A stretch of DNA of 64,000 nt from Glutamicibacter protophormiae (GTDB taxonomy: Bacteria > Actinomycetota > Actinomycetes > Actinomycetales > Micrococcaceae). The notes under the pieces were generated by a model that ran no database searches, had not been told where the DNA came from, and saw only the letters and a list, made by a program, of their open reading frames with translations. A program made the translations under genes and the position numbers. Location of the stretch: contig NZ_BMPH01000003.1 of assembly GCF_014647495.1 (NCBI RefSeq), positions 1-64,000 on the forward strand, written 5' to 3'. The number at the start of each line of letters is the position of its first letter. Position 1 is the first letter of the stretch. Shown in pieces: positions 1 to 7,954 of the stretch.

Positions 1-393
1 GCGCGAGCCCTTGGGCACCAGCGTCGGGGCGAAGGTACCGGCCCGGTCCCTGGGGATCTGCAGGTCGATATCCCCGGCCACCGTGGACACGGTCTTCGGG
101 TAGGAGCCATTGCGGGAGTTCGGCAGGAACCGGCCGTGGGCCTCGCCTTGCTCGTAGCCCAGATGGCTGCTCAGCTCGGATTTCAGGCCGCGTTCGAGGC
201 CGGCACGGATGATCTGCTGAATGAATCCGTCTTTGCCGTCGAGCTGGATTTCTCCGCGGTCGATGAAGCCCATGAGTTCGTCGAAGGCCCCGGAGTCCTT
301 GACGGCGTTCATGGAGCCGAGGGCTGCGATCTTCTCTGCGATGTCGGAGGCGTTTTCCATGCTCTGTTCGGTCTGGTCTTTCTGGATGGTCAT
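1..393 (-). CDS. IS256 family transposase, N-terminal part
   Basis: This is a DDE transposase (mutator/IS256 type) that would move the surrounding element; only the first 131 codons are inside the window. The start ATG is at 393-391 and the product begins MTIQKDQTEQSMENASDIAE. The N-terminal region carries family blocks visible here: a helical segment ending in IIRAGLERGLKSELSSHLGY, then GEAHGRFLPNSRNGSYPKTV and the beta segment DIDLQIPRDRAGTF leading to PTLVPKGSR. The catalytic DDE core would lie upstream of base 1. No stop or frameshift is seen in the visible part, so it may be intact. Confidence 0.9.
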   Translation of the reverse strand, partial: MTIQKDQTEQSMENASDIAEKIAALGSMNAVKDSGAFDELMGFIDRGEIQLDGKDGFIQQIIRAGLERGLKSELSSHLGYEQGEAHGRFLPNSRNGSYPKTVSTVAGDIDLQIPRDRAGTFAPTLVPKGSR

Positions 394-430
394 ATCGTGT
401 TTTTCCTAGTCTCTTTCTATCAATTGACTA

Positions 431-462
431 GGGGTCTTACACAATCCATCTGACAGGCTCTC
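431..462 (-). repeat. IS256-type terminal inverted repeat
   Basis: Read on the minus strand from 462 inward, the end starts GAGAGCCTGTCAGATGGATT and continues GTGTAAGACCCC, the usual style of IS256-group termini. A related but diverged copy occurs alone at about 7566-7597. The partner end lies outside the window. Confidence 0.75.
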
Positions 463-630
463 GAGACACTGATAACAATTGCAACGGCGGCTGCGCGCTC
501 ACCGATGTCACCGACGACTTGGTCAGCGCCACCGGGCCCTGTCCTTCATCGGTGGCAATTAGCGCCACGCCGCCGGGTGCCCGCGGAAGAGCGTCTTGAA
601 GTCTTCCACGGGCGCCGATGGCACCGCCAC
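463..630 (-). pseudogene. flavin reductase (FMN-binding split barrel), N-terminal remnant, frameshifted and cut by IS256
   Basis: Starting from GTG at 630-628, seven bases after the mesD stop, the minus strand encodes VPSAPVEDFKTLFRGHP. One base is then missing near 577-580, and the next frame continues GVALIATDEGQGPVALTKSS followed by VTSVSAQPPLQLLSVS. These blocks match the first strand-loop-strand region of the flavin reductase-like FMN-binding domain (SSVTSVSAQPPL is the family hallmark). The homology stops exactly at the IS256 end near 462. The gene is therefore broken twice: by the one-base deletion and by the insertion. Its place as third gene after mesX-mesD suggests it once supplied reduced flavin to that system; this role is an inference. 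Confidence 0.8.
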
Positions 631-637
631 TGCGGTT

Positions 638-1678
638 TTAGACGAGGGCTCCGACAAGCTCCTCGCGCAGCACCGCGGCCCCGGCGCTCAGCGCACTGAG
701 CTTGGCCAGCGCCACGTCGCGCGGGAACGGGGCCATGCCGCAGTTGGTGCTCGGGATGAGCTTGTCGGCATCTACGTACGCCAGCGCCTTGCGCAGGGTT
801 TTGGCCACCTCGTCAGGGGTCTCGACCTGCTGGTTGGCCACGTCGATCGCGCCGAGCATGACCCGCTTGCCGCGCACCAGCTCCACGACCTCCAGCGGGA
901 CGTTCGAGTGGTGGGATTCGAGCGAAATGGTGTCAATCGAGGAACGCTGCAGCAGCGGGAACGACTTCTCGTAATGGCGCCACTGGGTGCCCAAGGTCGC
1001 CTTCCAGTCATTGTTCGCCTTGATGCCGTAGCCGAAACAAATATGCGCCACGGTCTCCGCTTTCAGGCCCTCGCAGGCGCGCTCCAGCGCTGCCACGCCC
1101 CAGTCGGCCACCTCGTCGAAGAACACGTTGAAGGCCGGCTCATCGAACTGGATGACATCCACGCCCGCGGCTTCCAGTTCCTTGGCCTCCTGGTTCAGGA
1201 TAGCGGCGAACTCCCAGGCCAGCTTCTCGCGGCTGCCGTAGTAGCCGTCGTGCAGGGTGTCCACCATGGTCATCGGGCCGGGCAGAGTCCACTTGATCTG
1301 GCGGTCGGTCAGGGTGCGCAGGAACTTCGCATCCTGCACGAACACCGGGGCCTTGCGCTCCACCGCGCCGACCACGCTGGGCACGCTGGCCTCGTAGCGG
1401 TCGCGGATCAGCACGGTCTGCTTGTTCTCGAAGTCAACACCTGACAGGTGCTCGATGAAGGTGGTGACGAAGTGCTGCCGGGTCTGCTCGCCGTCGGAAA
1501 TGATGTCGATCCCGCGGCGGGTCTGCTCCAGCACCGCGGCGCGCATCGCGTCCTGCTTGCCCTCGGCCAGCGCCGCCCCCTCAAGCTTCCACGGCGACCA
1601 CAAGGTCTCGGTTTCCGAGAGCCACGCAGGCTTGGGCAGGGAACCGACAATGGAGGTGGGAAGCAGGGTGTTGGTCAT
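638..1678 (-). CDS. mesD: core methionine synthase MesD (folate-independent, MetE catalytic-domain type)
   Basis: The 346-residue protein corresponds to only the C-terminal catalytic barrel of MetE and lacks the N-terminal folate-binding half (MetE is about 750 residues). Zinc ligands of the family are visible: His212 and Cys214 (AHICFGYG), Glu254 (SLESHHS) and Cys313 (STNCGMAP). The early block DGEQTRQHFVTTFIEHLSG and the direct adjacency to a DUF1852 gene fit the MesD family, which is known to make methionine from homocysteine without methyl-THF or cobalamin but to need DUF1852 and oxygen. The start has an AAAGGA ribosome site 6 nt upstream. It lies 38 bp after mesX in the same operon. The natural methyl donor is unknown. 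A generic MetE-like methyltransferase is the alternative. Confidence 0.85.
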   Translation of the reverse strand: MTNTLLPTSIVGSLPKPAWLSETETLWSPWKLEGAALAEGKQDAMRAAVLEQTRRGIDIISDGEQTRQHFVTTFIEHLSGVDFENKQTVLIRDRYEASVPSVVGAVERKAPVFVQDAKFLRTLTDRQIKWTLPGPMTMVDTLHDGYYGSREKLAWEFAAILNQEAKELEAAGVDVIQFDEPAFNVFFDEVADWGVAALERACEGLKAETVAHICFGYGIKANNDWKATLGTQWRHYEKSFPLLQRSSIDTISLESHHSNVPLEVVELVRGKRVMLGAIDVANQQVETPDEVAKTLRKALAYVDADKLIPSTNCGMAPFPRDVALAKLSALSAGAAVLREELVGALV

Positions 1679-1716
1679 AACAGGTCCTTTGAATTCGTGA
1701 GGTGTTCAGGGGGCGC

Positions 1717-2709
1717 TTAGGCGGCGGGCACGGCGTAGCCGGCGGCCCACTCTTCGAGCAGTGCGCGGTTCGGGGTGATGAAGTGTTCTTCGGTGTACCT
1801 GCCCTGGCTCGCGCCCAGGCGGGTGCGTTCCTCGCGGTCGTAGGAGACCAGCGTGCGGGAGAAGTCCTGCACCTCCAGGCTCGGGCGGTAGACCGCCGGG
1901 GCCGGGGAGTTCGCGTTGTAGATCTCCGGTCGGTAGATCTTCTGGAAGGTCTCCATGGTGGCAATCGTGCTGGCCAGCTGCAGGTTGGTGTAGTCGTTCA
2001 GCAGGTCGCCGCGGAAGTAGAAGGCCAGCGGTGCGACGGAGCCGGCGGGCATGAAGTAGCGCACGCGCAGGCCCATCTTCGCGAAGTACTCATCGGTCAG
2101 CGAGTAGTCGTCCTGCTGGTATTCCAGGCCCAGCACCGGGTGGCTGTTGCCGGTGCGGCGGTAGGTCTTGGAGGTGGAGACGCTGATGCAGATCACCGGC
2201 AGCTGCTCGAAGCGCTGGCGGTAGGCCTGTGAATCCAGGAAATGCTGGAAGAGCCGGCCATGCAGCTCCCCGAAGTCCTCCGGAACCACCGGCTTGCCCG
2301 AGGCGTCGGCCGTTGCCGGCAGCAGCACGCTGAAGTCGTAGTCCCGCACGTAGGAGGAGAAGTTGTTGCCCACGACGCCGTGGGTGCGCGCCCCGGTGTA
2401 CCGGTCCAGGATGCTGGTGTTCAGGACCTCCAGCAGCGGGAAGTCCTGCGCCCCCTGCGCCGAGTCGAAGTGCACGTTGGCGGAGACGATTTCAAGCTCT
2501 AGCGCGTAGCGCTCGCCGTCCGGGTTGTCCCAGTGCGCCAGGGAATTGAAACGGCGGTTGATCATTGTCAGCGCGTTGCGCAGGTTCTCCTGGCGGTTCG
2601 CGCCGCGGGCCAAATTGGCGAAGTTCGTAGTGATGCGCGAATTCTCCGAGGGTGTGTAGTCCTCGGTGAAGTCGGTGCTGGTGATGCTGAAGTTCAGTGC
2701 GTCTGCCAT
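1717..2709 (-). CDS. mesX: DUF1852 protein MesX, oxygen-dependent partner of MesD
   Basis: DUF1852 proteins are required together with oxygen for methionine synthesis by MesD; their chemistry is not established. The product (330 residues from the chosen ATG) contains the family block ENSRITTNFANLARG near the N terminus followed by NRRFNSLAHWDNPDGERY. It has no signal peptide or membrane segment, so it should act in the cytoplasm. The ATG at 2709 was chosen because family members begin only a few residues before this block. An in-frame ATG at 2769 would add 20 residues that do not look conserved. It is first in the operon mesX-mesD-(flavin reductase remnant) and divergent from a LysR regulator. 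Confidence 0.85.
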   Translation of the reverse strand: MADALNFSITSTDFTEDYTPSENSRITTNFANLARGANRQENLRNALTMINRRFNSLAHWDNPDGERYALELEIVSANVHFDSAQGAQDFPLLEVLNTSILDRYTGARTHGVVGNNFSSYVRDYDFSVLLPATADASGKPVVPEDFGELHGRLFQHFLDSQAYRQRFEQLPVICISVSTSKTYRRTGNSHPVLGLEYQQDDYSLTDEYFAKMGLRVRYFMPAGSVAPLAFYFRGDLLNDYTNLQLASTIATMETFQKIYRPEIYNANSPAPAVYRPSLEVQDFSRTLVSYDREERTRLGASQGRYTEEHFITPNRALLEEWAAGYAVPAA

Positions 2710-2769
2710 GGCGGCCAATCTGTTGCTCAGGGGCCTGGGCAGGCCGGAGGAAGTCAATGCGTCCATCAT

Positions 2770-2830
2770 GCAGCGTCTTCGGAGGTATCAGGTAACTCGG
2801 GCTAGCTATGGGTTGATATAGACTCAGCCT
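2770..2830. promoter_or_regulatory. divergent promoter region between mesX and the LysR gene
   Basis: A TAGACT -10 box (2819-2824) lies 6 nt before the LysR ATG at 2831, which points to a leaderless LysR transcript. An imperfect inverted repeat, GGGTTGA (2810-2816) with TCAGCCT (2824-2830), overlaps this box and is a candidate LysR operator controlling both directions. The operator call is tentative. Confidence 0.45.
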
Positions 2831-3772
2831 ATGGTTCAGAAAGCGAACGGCCTGACACTGCAGCAGCTGCGCTATTTCATCACGGTGGCGACCGAGGGGT
2901 CGATCTCCGCCGCCGCGGATCTGCTCTACGTCACGCAGCCGAGCATGTCCGCGTCGATGAAGGAGCTCGAAGCACGGGTCGGGCGCACGCTGCTGGCGCG
3001 CTCGGCGCGGGGCGTGACGCTCACCGTCGAGGGGGCGGAGTTCCTCGGCTATGCCAGGCAGGTCCTCGAACAGGTGGAGCTGCTCGAACACCGCTACCTG
3101 GGCCGGCCGCCCTCGCGGCGCCTGCTGGGGATCTCGACCCAGCACTACTCGTTTTCCGTGGATGCGTTCGTGCGCATGGTCCAGGCCAGCGGGGCCGAAG
3201 AGTACGAGTTCTCGCTGCGCGAGACCCGCACCGAGGAGATCATCGAGGACGTGCGCACGCTGCGCAGCGAGATCGGGATCCTCTACCGCAACGACTTCAA
3301 CGCGAAGGTGATCGACAAGCTGCTGCGCGAATCCCGGCTGGTGTTCCACCCGCTGTTCCTCGCCGATCCGCACATCTTCATCTCGCGCAGCAACCCGCTG
3401 GCATCCCGCCGGCGGGCAACCCTTGCCGATCTCGAAGACCTGCCGCGGCTGACCTTCGACCAGGGCGCGAACAACTCCTTCTACTTCGCGGAGGAGATCC
3501 TCTCCACGCTGTCCAGCAAACGCGAGATCAGGGTTTCCGACCGCGCGACCATCTTCAATCTCATGATCGGCCTGGGCGGGTACACGATCTCCACCGGCAT
3601 CATCAGCGACGAGCTGGACCCCTCGATCGTCGCGATCCCGCTGGACATCGACGAGCGCATCGAGATCGGCTGGATCGACCATGCAGCGATCCCGCTGACC
3701 GAGCAGGCCCGGCGCTACCTGGAAGAAGTGCGCACGGTCGTCGCGGAATTCGGAGTCCACCTGCTCGGCTGA
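2831..3772 (+). CDS. LysR-family transcriptional regulator next to mesXD
   Basis: This is a 313-residue regulator of usual LysR length. An N-terminal winged helix-turn-helix (about residues 8-67: LTLQQLRYFITVATEGSISA, then TQPSMSASMKELEARVG) is followed by a LysR substrate-binding domain (about 95-300). It is divergent from mesX across a 121-bp gap to the chosen mesX start. Such an arrangement usually means the regulator controls the divergent operon, and a sulfur metabolite such as homocysteine would be the expected co-inducer by analogy with MetR. Neither target nor ligand is shown by the sequence. The ATG is 6 nt after a TAGACT box, so translation may be leaderless. Confidence 0.8.
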   Translation: MVQKANGLTLQQLRYFITVATEGSISAAADLLYVTQPSMSASMKELEARVGRTLLARSARGVTLTVEGAEFLGYARQVLEQVELLEHRYLGRPPSRRLLGISTQHYSFSVDAFVRMVQASGAEEYEFSLRETRTEEIIEDVRTLRSEIGILYRNDFNAKVIDKLLRESRLVFHPLFLADPHIFISRSNPLASRRRATLADLEDLPRLTFDQGANNSFYFAEEILSTLSSKREIRVSDRATIFNLMIGLGGYTISTGIISDELDPSIVAIPLDIDERIEIGWIDHAAIPLTEQARRYLEEVRTVVAEFGVHLLG

Positions 3773-3998
3773 CACCGTCACACTGCGTCATCGATTCGCC
3801 GCGCAGGACACATTGCGCAGCGAATAACCCCGGAATTCCGCGGTTTTTGGCCTGCGCGCCGCGTCATACAAGGTCCGCGCACCCGGTGTAACGATGACGA
3901 TCACACGACATATGACGGGCCACTGCCTTGTGTGAAGCGCAGCCCCCGGCGCCGTTTGCGCCGTCCGGGACCCATGTCCAACCATGGAACTACACACC

Positions 3999-4083
3999 CC
4001 ATCAAGAGCGACCGAGAGATCTGGCTCGTCGACGTCGCAGCAACCATCGGGAAACCGAAAGGTGCTAATGCCAGGAACGATGG
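3999..4083 (+). promoter_or_regulatory. SAM-I (S-box) riboswitch
   Basis: The closing stem P1 is CCATC (3999-4003) with GATGG (4079-4083). Between them are the S-box core elements in order: AAGAGCGACCGAGAGATCTGG, a P3-like arm with the conserved GCAGCAACC, and GGTGCTAATGCCAGG. This layout matches the SAM-I aptamer that binds S-adenosylmethionine. It stands about 140 bp before metY, so high SAM is expected to lower metY-metB expression. The match was made by eye; covariance scoring was not run. Confidence 0.85.
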
Positions 4084-4124
4084 AGCAGCCCCGGACTGCG
4101 TCTCTTGACGCTGCGCTGTGCCTC

Positions 4125-4184
4125 GTACCATGATGGACAGGCCGCCGGCCTGCCGTCCCCGGTACCTCGCACCGTGTTCGGTGC
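4125..4184 (+). other. hairpins between the SAM aptamer and metY (candidate expression platform)
   Basis: A long stem joins GTACC (4125-4129) to GGTAC (4161-4165) around an inner stem GGACAGGCCG/CGGCCTGCCGTCC. A second hairpin GCACC-GTGTT-CGGTGC follows at about 4169-4184, then a C/T-rich run. Neither has a clear U-tract, so whether control is by termination or by another route cannot be told from sequence. Confidence 0.4.
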
Positions 4185-4221
4185 CCTCTCTCGTGGATTC
4201 GACAACGAGAAGGAGCCAGCC

Positions 4222-5532
4222 ATGGCACAGCCACACACCGGGCCGTCGACGACGGCCATCCACGCCGGGTACACCCCCAGCGGCGACTACCGCCCGCTGG
4301 CCGTGCCGCTGTATTCCTCCGCGGCCTACGAGTTCCCCTCGCATGCCGAGGCGGTGGAGAAGTTCGCGCTGCGCCAGACGGGCTTCACCTACTCGCGCAC
4401 CGGGAACCCGACGGTATCGGTGTTCGAACAGCGCGCCGCGGCCCTGGAAGCCGGGGCCCATGCGGTGGCCACCGCCACCGGCCAGGCGGCCGTGGCGCTG
4501 GCGCTGCTGGCCCTGACCCAGGGCCCGAAGCACATCATCGCCTCCAGCCAGCTCTACGGGGGCACCGTGGACCTGCTCACCGATTCCTTCAACGACTTCG
4601 GCATCCGGGTCAGCTTCGTGGACCCGGAGGACCCGGAAGCTTGGGAAGCGGCCATTGAGCCAGACACCCGAGCCTTCTTCCTTGAATCGGTCACCAATCC
4701 GCTGTCCACGCTGCCGGACCTGCCGGCGCTCAGCGAGATCGCGCACCGCCACAACATCCCGGTGGTCGTGGACAACACTCTGGCCACCCCGGCCAATTTC
4801 CGTCCGCTGCTGCACGGTGCGGACATCGTGGTGCACTCGGCCACCAAGGCACTGGCCGGCCACGGCCAGGTGCTCGGCGGTGTGGTGGTGGACTCCGGGA
4901 CCTTCGACTTCTCGGATCCGGAACGCTGGGCGCAGATCGCCGCCCCTCGCGCCCGCTACGCCGGCACCTCGCTGCTGGAGCGCTACGGGGCCGGAGCCTA
5001 TTCCATGCTGGTGCGCTCCAAGTTCCTGCACGATCTGGGCCCCACGCTGTCGGCCGCCAGCGCCCACGGCATCCTGACCGGCATCGAGACGCTGTCGGTG
5101 CGCACCGCCGCGGCGCAGCAGAACCTGCTGCTGCTGGCGAACTTCCTGCAGGCCCACCCGGCGGTGGCGGCGGTGCACCACCCCAGCCGTCCCGGGCACC
5201 CGCATCACGAACGCGCCAAGCGCTTTTTCCCGCGCGGCACCGGCAGCGTGCTGGCGGTTCAGCTGCACGACGAGGCCCTGGTTTCCGCGTTCATCGACAG
5301 CCTGGAGGTGATCGTGCTGGCCGCCAACATCGGCGACACACGCACCATGATCGCCCACCCAGCCACCATGACCCATTGCCGGCTTTCCGAAGCGCAGCTG
5401 GCCGACGCGGGCCTGAACCGCGCGGTGCTGCGCCTGTCGGTGGGTCTGGAAGACCCCGCAGATTTGATCCGCGACCTGGACCGCGCACTGAGCGCGGCCC
5501 AGGCCGCCACCCGAGAGGAGAGCTTCGCATGA
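4222..5532 (+). CDS. metY: O-acetylhomoserine sulfhydrylase (homocysteine synthase)
   Basis: A PLP enzyme that joins O-acetylhomoserine and sulfide to give homocysteine. The product is 436 residues, the usual length. It starts with [10 protein letters not shown], has the PLP-phosphate region [14 protein letters not shown] (about 57-70), the PLP ring Asp in [10 protein letters not shown] (about 181-190), and the Schiff-base lysine in [12 protein letters not shown] (Lys209). The ATG at 4222 has AAGGAG 6 nt upstream and follows the SAM-I riboswitch. Its TGA overlaps the metB ATG (ATGA), so the two are translationally coupled. An O-acetylserine side activity is possible in this family. Confidence 0.92.
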   Translation: MAQPHTGPSTTAIHAGYTPSGDYRPLAVPLYSSAAYEFPSHAEAVEKFALRQTGFTYSRTGNPTVSVFEQRAAALEAGAHAVATATGQAAVALALLALTQGPKHIIASSQLYGGTVDLLTDSFNDFGIRVSFVDPEDPEAWEAAIEPDTRAFFLESVTNPLSTLPDLPALSEIAHRHNIPVVVDNTLATPANFRPLLHGADIVVHSATKALAGHGQVLGGVVVDSGTFDFSDPERWAQIAAPRARYAGTSLLERYGAGAYSMLVRSKFLHDLGPTLSAASAHGILTGIETLSVRTAAAQQNLLLLANFLQAHPAVAAVHHPSRPGHPHHERAKRFFPRGTGSVLAVQLHDEALVSAFIDSLEVIVLAANIGDTRTMIAHPATMTHCRLSEAQLADAGLNRAVLRLSVGLEDPADLIRDLDRALSAAQAATREESFA

Positions 5533-6734
5533 GCGGCTTCAACACGCTGGCGGTGCACGCCGGCCAGGAAAAGGACCCGCACACCGGTGCGGTGATCCCT
5601 CCGATCTACCAGACCAGCACCTTCATCCAGGACGGCATCAACGTGCTGCGCGCCGGCCACGAGTACTCCCGCGGCTCCAACCCGACCCGCAACGGATTCG
5701 AAGCCCAGCTCACCGCGCTGGAAGGCGGAGCCGCCGGCTTCTCCTTCGCTTCCGGAATCGCGGCGGAAGATGCGCTGCTGCGGGCGCTGCTGGCCCCGGG
5801 GGACCATATCGTCTTGGGGGCGGACGGTTACGGAGGAACGAACCGTCTGATCACCCGGCTGCACCACAAGTGGGGCATCACCGCCAGCGCGGTGGACATC
5901 ACCAACCTGGATGCGGTGCGTGCCGCACTGCGCCCGAACACCGCGCTGCTCTGGGTGGAGACCCCGTCCAACCCGCTGCTGGGCATCGCCGACCTGGCCG
6001 GCTGGGCCGCCATCGCCGCCGAGCACGGCGCCCTGCTGGTCGTGGACAACACCTTCGCCACCCCGTACCTGCAGCGGCCGCTGGACTTCGGAGCGCACGC
6101 GGTGGTGCACTCGACCACCAAGTACATTGGGGGGCACTCCGACGTCCTCGGCGGCGCGGTCATCGTGGCAGACCACCTGCACCGCGGCCAATCGCTGGCC
6201 GAAGCCGTCGGCTACCAGCAGTTCGCCGGGGGAGCGGTCTCCGGTCCGCAGGATTCCTACCTGGCCGCCCGCGGGCTGAAGACCCTGGGCCTGCGCATGG
6301 AACGCCACTGCGCCACCGCATCCACCCTGGCCGGCTGGCTCGATGACCGGCCCGAAGTCGCCCGCGTCTACTATCCCGGGCTGGAAAGCCACCCGGGCCA
6401 CGAGCTGGCCAAGCGCCAGCAGCGCGGTTTCGGCGGCATCCTCTCGCTGCAGCTGGCCGACGAGTCCGCGGCCCGCGCCTTCGCCGAGTCCATGGAATAC
6501 TTCCAGCTCTCGGTGTCCCTGGGCGGGGTGGAATCACTGGTCTGCTATCCGCGCGAAATGACCCACGCTTCGCTGATCGGCACACCGCTGGAAATCCCGG
6601 CCAACCTGGTCCGCCTCTCGGTGGGCATCGAGGAGCCCGAGGACCTGATTGCCGATCTGGAACTCGGACTCGCCGCTGCCGAAAAGGCTTCCGGGGCGGG
6701 CAGCATCCAGCACCGCAGCCTGGCTACCGCCTGA
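5529..6734 (+). CDS. metB: cystathionine gamma-synthase
   Basis: A Cys/Met-metabolism PLP enzyme expected to condense an acylhomoserine with cysteine to cystathionine. The 401-residue product begins [20 protein letters not shown] and has the conserved YSRGSNPTRNGFE, the PLP Asp in VVDNTFATPYLQRPL (about 171-185) and the Schiff-base lysine in VHSTTKYIGGHSD (Lys198). The start was placed at the ATG that overlaps the metY stop; in-frame codons upstream would run deep into metY. Together with metY it gives both routes to homocysteine under the same riboswitch. A cystathionine gamma-lyase function cannot be excluded from sequence alone. Confidence 0.88.
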   Translation: MSGFNTLAVHAGQEKDPHTGAVIPPIYQTSTFIQDGINVLRAGHEYSRGSNPTRNGFEAQLTALEGGAAGFSFASGIAAEDALLRALLAPGDHIVLGADGYGGTNRLITRLHHKWGITASAVDITNLDAVRAALRPNTALLWVETPSNPLLGIADLAGWAAIAAEHGALLVVDNTFATPYLQRPLDFGAHAVVHSTTKYIGGHSDVLGGAVIVADHLHRGQSLAEAVGYQQFAGGAVSGPQDSYLAARGLKTLGLRMERHCATASTLAGWLDDRPEVARVYYPGLESHPGHELAKRQQRGFGGILSLQLADESAARAFAESMEYFQLSVSLGGVESLVCYPREMTHASLIGTPLEIPANLVRLSVGIEEPEDLIADLELGLAAAEKASGAGSIQHRSLATA

Positions 6735-6752
6735 GCTTTCTTCGCAAGAAGC

Positions 6753-6793
6753 ACGCGGGCCCTCCTCATTCGAAGGCCCGCGCGGGCGTTTAA
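6753..6793 (+). terminator. intrinsic terminator after metB
   Basis: A stem CGCGGGCC/GGCCCGCG with a 13-nt loop is followed by CGGGCGTTT. It ends the metY-metB transcript. Confidence 0.7.
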
Positions 6794-6922
6794 CGTCGGT
6801 GTCACTCAGCGATTCGCACCTGCGGCGTACGTCAGGCAGGGAATACTGGGTTCTGGAAGTGAAGATCTCCGGTCACCGTGATCGGTGGTCCAGAATGAAG
6901 ACTGCATCCCGGGGAGCCAAAC

Positions 6923-7246
6923 GTGTCGCAAATTCCAATGAAAGCATTCGGCATCGTGGGCGTAGTGGCCATGCTTGGTTTGAACATCTCGGTGCTGGCC
7001 TTCTTTGTTCTGTGGAAGATTGCCGACAGCACCGCAATCGGCCACATGGAATCGGAATCCAGTGTGGACCCGGGCCAGATGCTTCCGAATTCCGAAATGA
7101 TGTGGTTGGCAGCGCACGGTTCCGTGCTGATGCTAGTGGTTGTGGACGTGCTTATTGTTGCAGGGCTGGTCAAGATGGCAGGTGCCCCGCAGCGTGCCGC
7201 CAATAGGGAACAGGACGCCTATTCGGAAAGCGACCGTCTGGTTTAG
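6923..7246 (+). CDS. small membrane protein of unknown function
   Basis: The 107-residue product starts at GTG 6923, with GGGGAG 6 nt upstream. It has two predicted membrane helices (about residues 8-30 and 63-87: GSVLMLVVVDVLIVAGLVKM) separated by a short polar loop with several acidic residues, and a polar tail. No family was recognised. It sits alone after the metB terminator, at the edge of an AT-richer accessory stretch. Confidence 0.6.
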   Translation: MSQIPMKAFGIVGVVAMLGLNISVLAFFVLWKIADSTAIGHMESESSVDPGQMLPNSEMMWLAAHGSVLMLVVVDVLIVAGLVKMAGAPQRAANREQDAYSESDRLV

Positions 7247-7954
7247 TTAAGCGATTGGGTTGGTTCCGCATTCCAATCGGTAGTATCCAGATCAGCTAAC
7301 GGAAATTCAACGTCTTGTACATGACATGACACGGCCACCACAGTATTGGCCGGAATTCCTAGCAACGAACAGGAGCTGGACGCGCTACCCATGGGCGCCA
7401 AGCTGATCACTGATCGGAAAACTCTTTGAGGCCCGCGCAGCTGTGCTCTGCGAAGCGCTAGGCCTCCCGGCTGGGGACTACCGCTCGATTTCTTGCTAAT
7501 GGCGGGATGGATGAGCTGACACCGAAGCGATGAAGTGCTTGGCGCAGGCATTCGCCATTGACCTGGGAGCCTGTCAGAACGTTAGTGTAAGGCACTAGTC
7601 AAGTTCCTTTATCAGAGCTCATGATACTTACTTCGAATACGGTTCAATCCGGTCCCGATTCGCCAGCTCAAACTGCTGCAACGATTGCTTTCTTCCGTTC
7701 GTGCCGGCCCCTTCCAACAGAATACGATCTGGCGCCGGCCCATGGGATCCGACCCTTCTTCTGCGCATTCAGGAACGTAGGATTAATTCCGGCGTGTGAG
7801 TTGCTGCCAGAACTGGTGGGCGGGTGGTATTCACCCGGTTTCTTCCTGTATGGCTGTTGTAGATGATTGACCGTGGGGTGTCTTGTCGGTTCAGGGTGGA
7901 CCGTTGTTGAGATGTCATTTAGAGTTCGAATCAAATAGCAGGTGAGTTGGGTTT
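7247..7954. other. 708-bp stretch without a convincing gene
   Basis: The base composition is lower in GC than the flanks. Short open frames exist on both strands but none has a ribosome site plus recognisable protein character. The segment contains a solo IS256-like end near 7566-7597. It looks like a scar of mobile-element activity and decayed coding sequence. Confidence 0.55.
7566..7597 (+). repeat. solo IS256-like terminal repeat
   Basis: The sequence GGGAGCCTGTCAGAACGTTA then GTGTAAGGCACTAGTCAA lines up with the end at 431-462 read outward-in: GAGCCTGTCAGA, GTGTAAG and CTAGTCAA are shared and the middle differs. No transposase is next to it. It is most simply a leftover end from a deleted relative. 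Confidence 0.55.

Larger units (their letters stand above)
1..462 (-). mobile_element. IS256-family insertion sequence, one end (continues beyond window)
   Basis: The segment holds the 5' part of a minus-strand IS256-type transposase and, 37 bp outside its start, a terminal inverted repeat near 431-462. The rest of the element lies upstream of base 1, so neither the second end nor a target duplication can be checked. Immediately outside the repeat the sequence reads as a flavin reductase gene on the same strand, so the element appears to sit inside that gene. Confidence 0.85.

Noticed and set aside
3901-5376. 491-codon minus-strand frame across the riboswitch and metY
   Set aside because: Composition is that of an antisense shadow; metY and the SAM-I aptamer explain the region on the plus strand.
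7243-7551. 102-codon minus-strand frame and 81-codon plus frame at 7621-7866
   Set aside because: No ribosome site or protein-like pattern; the stretch looks like decayed DNA around an IS end.
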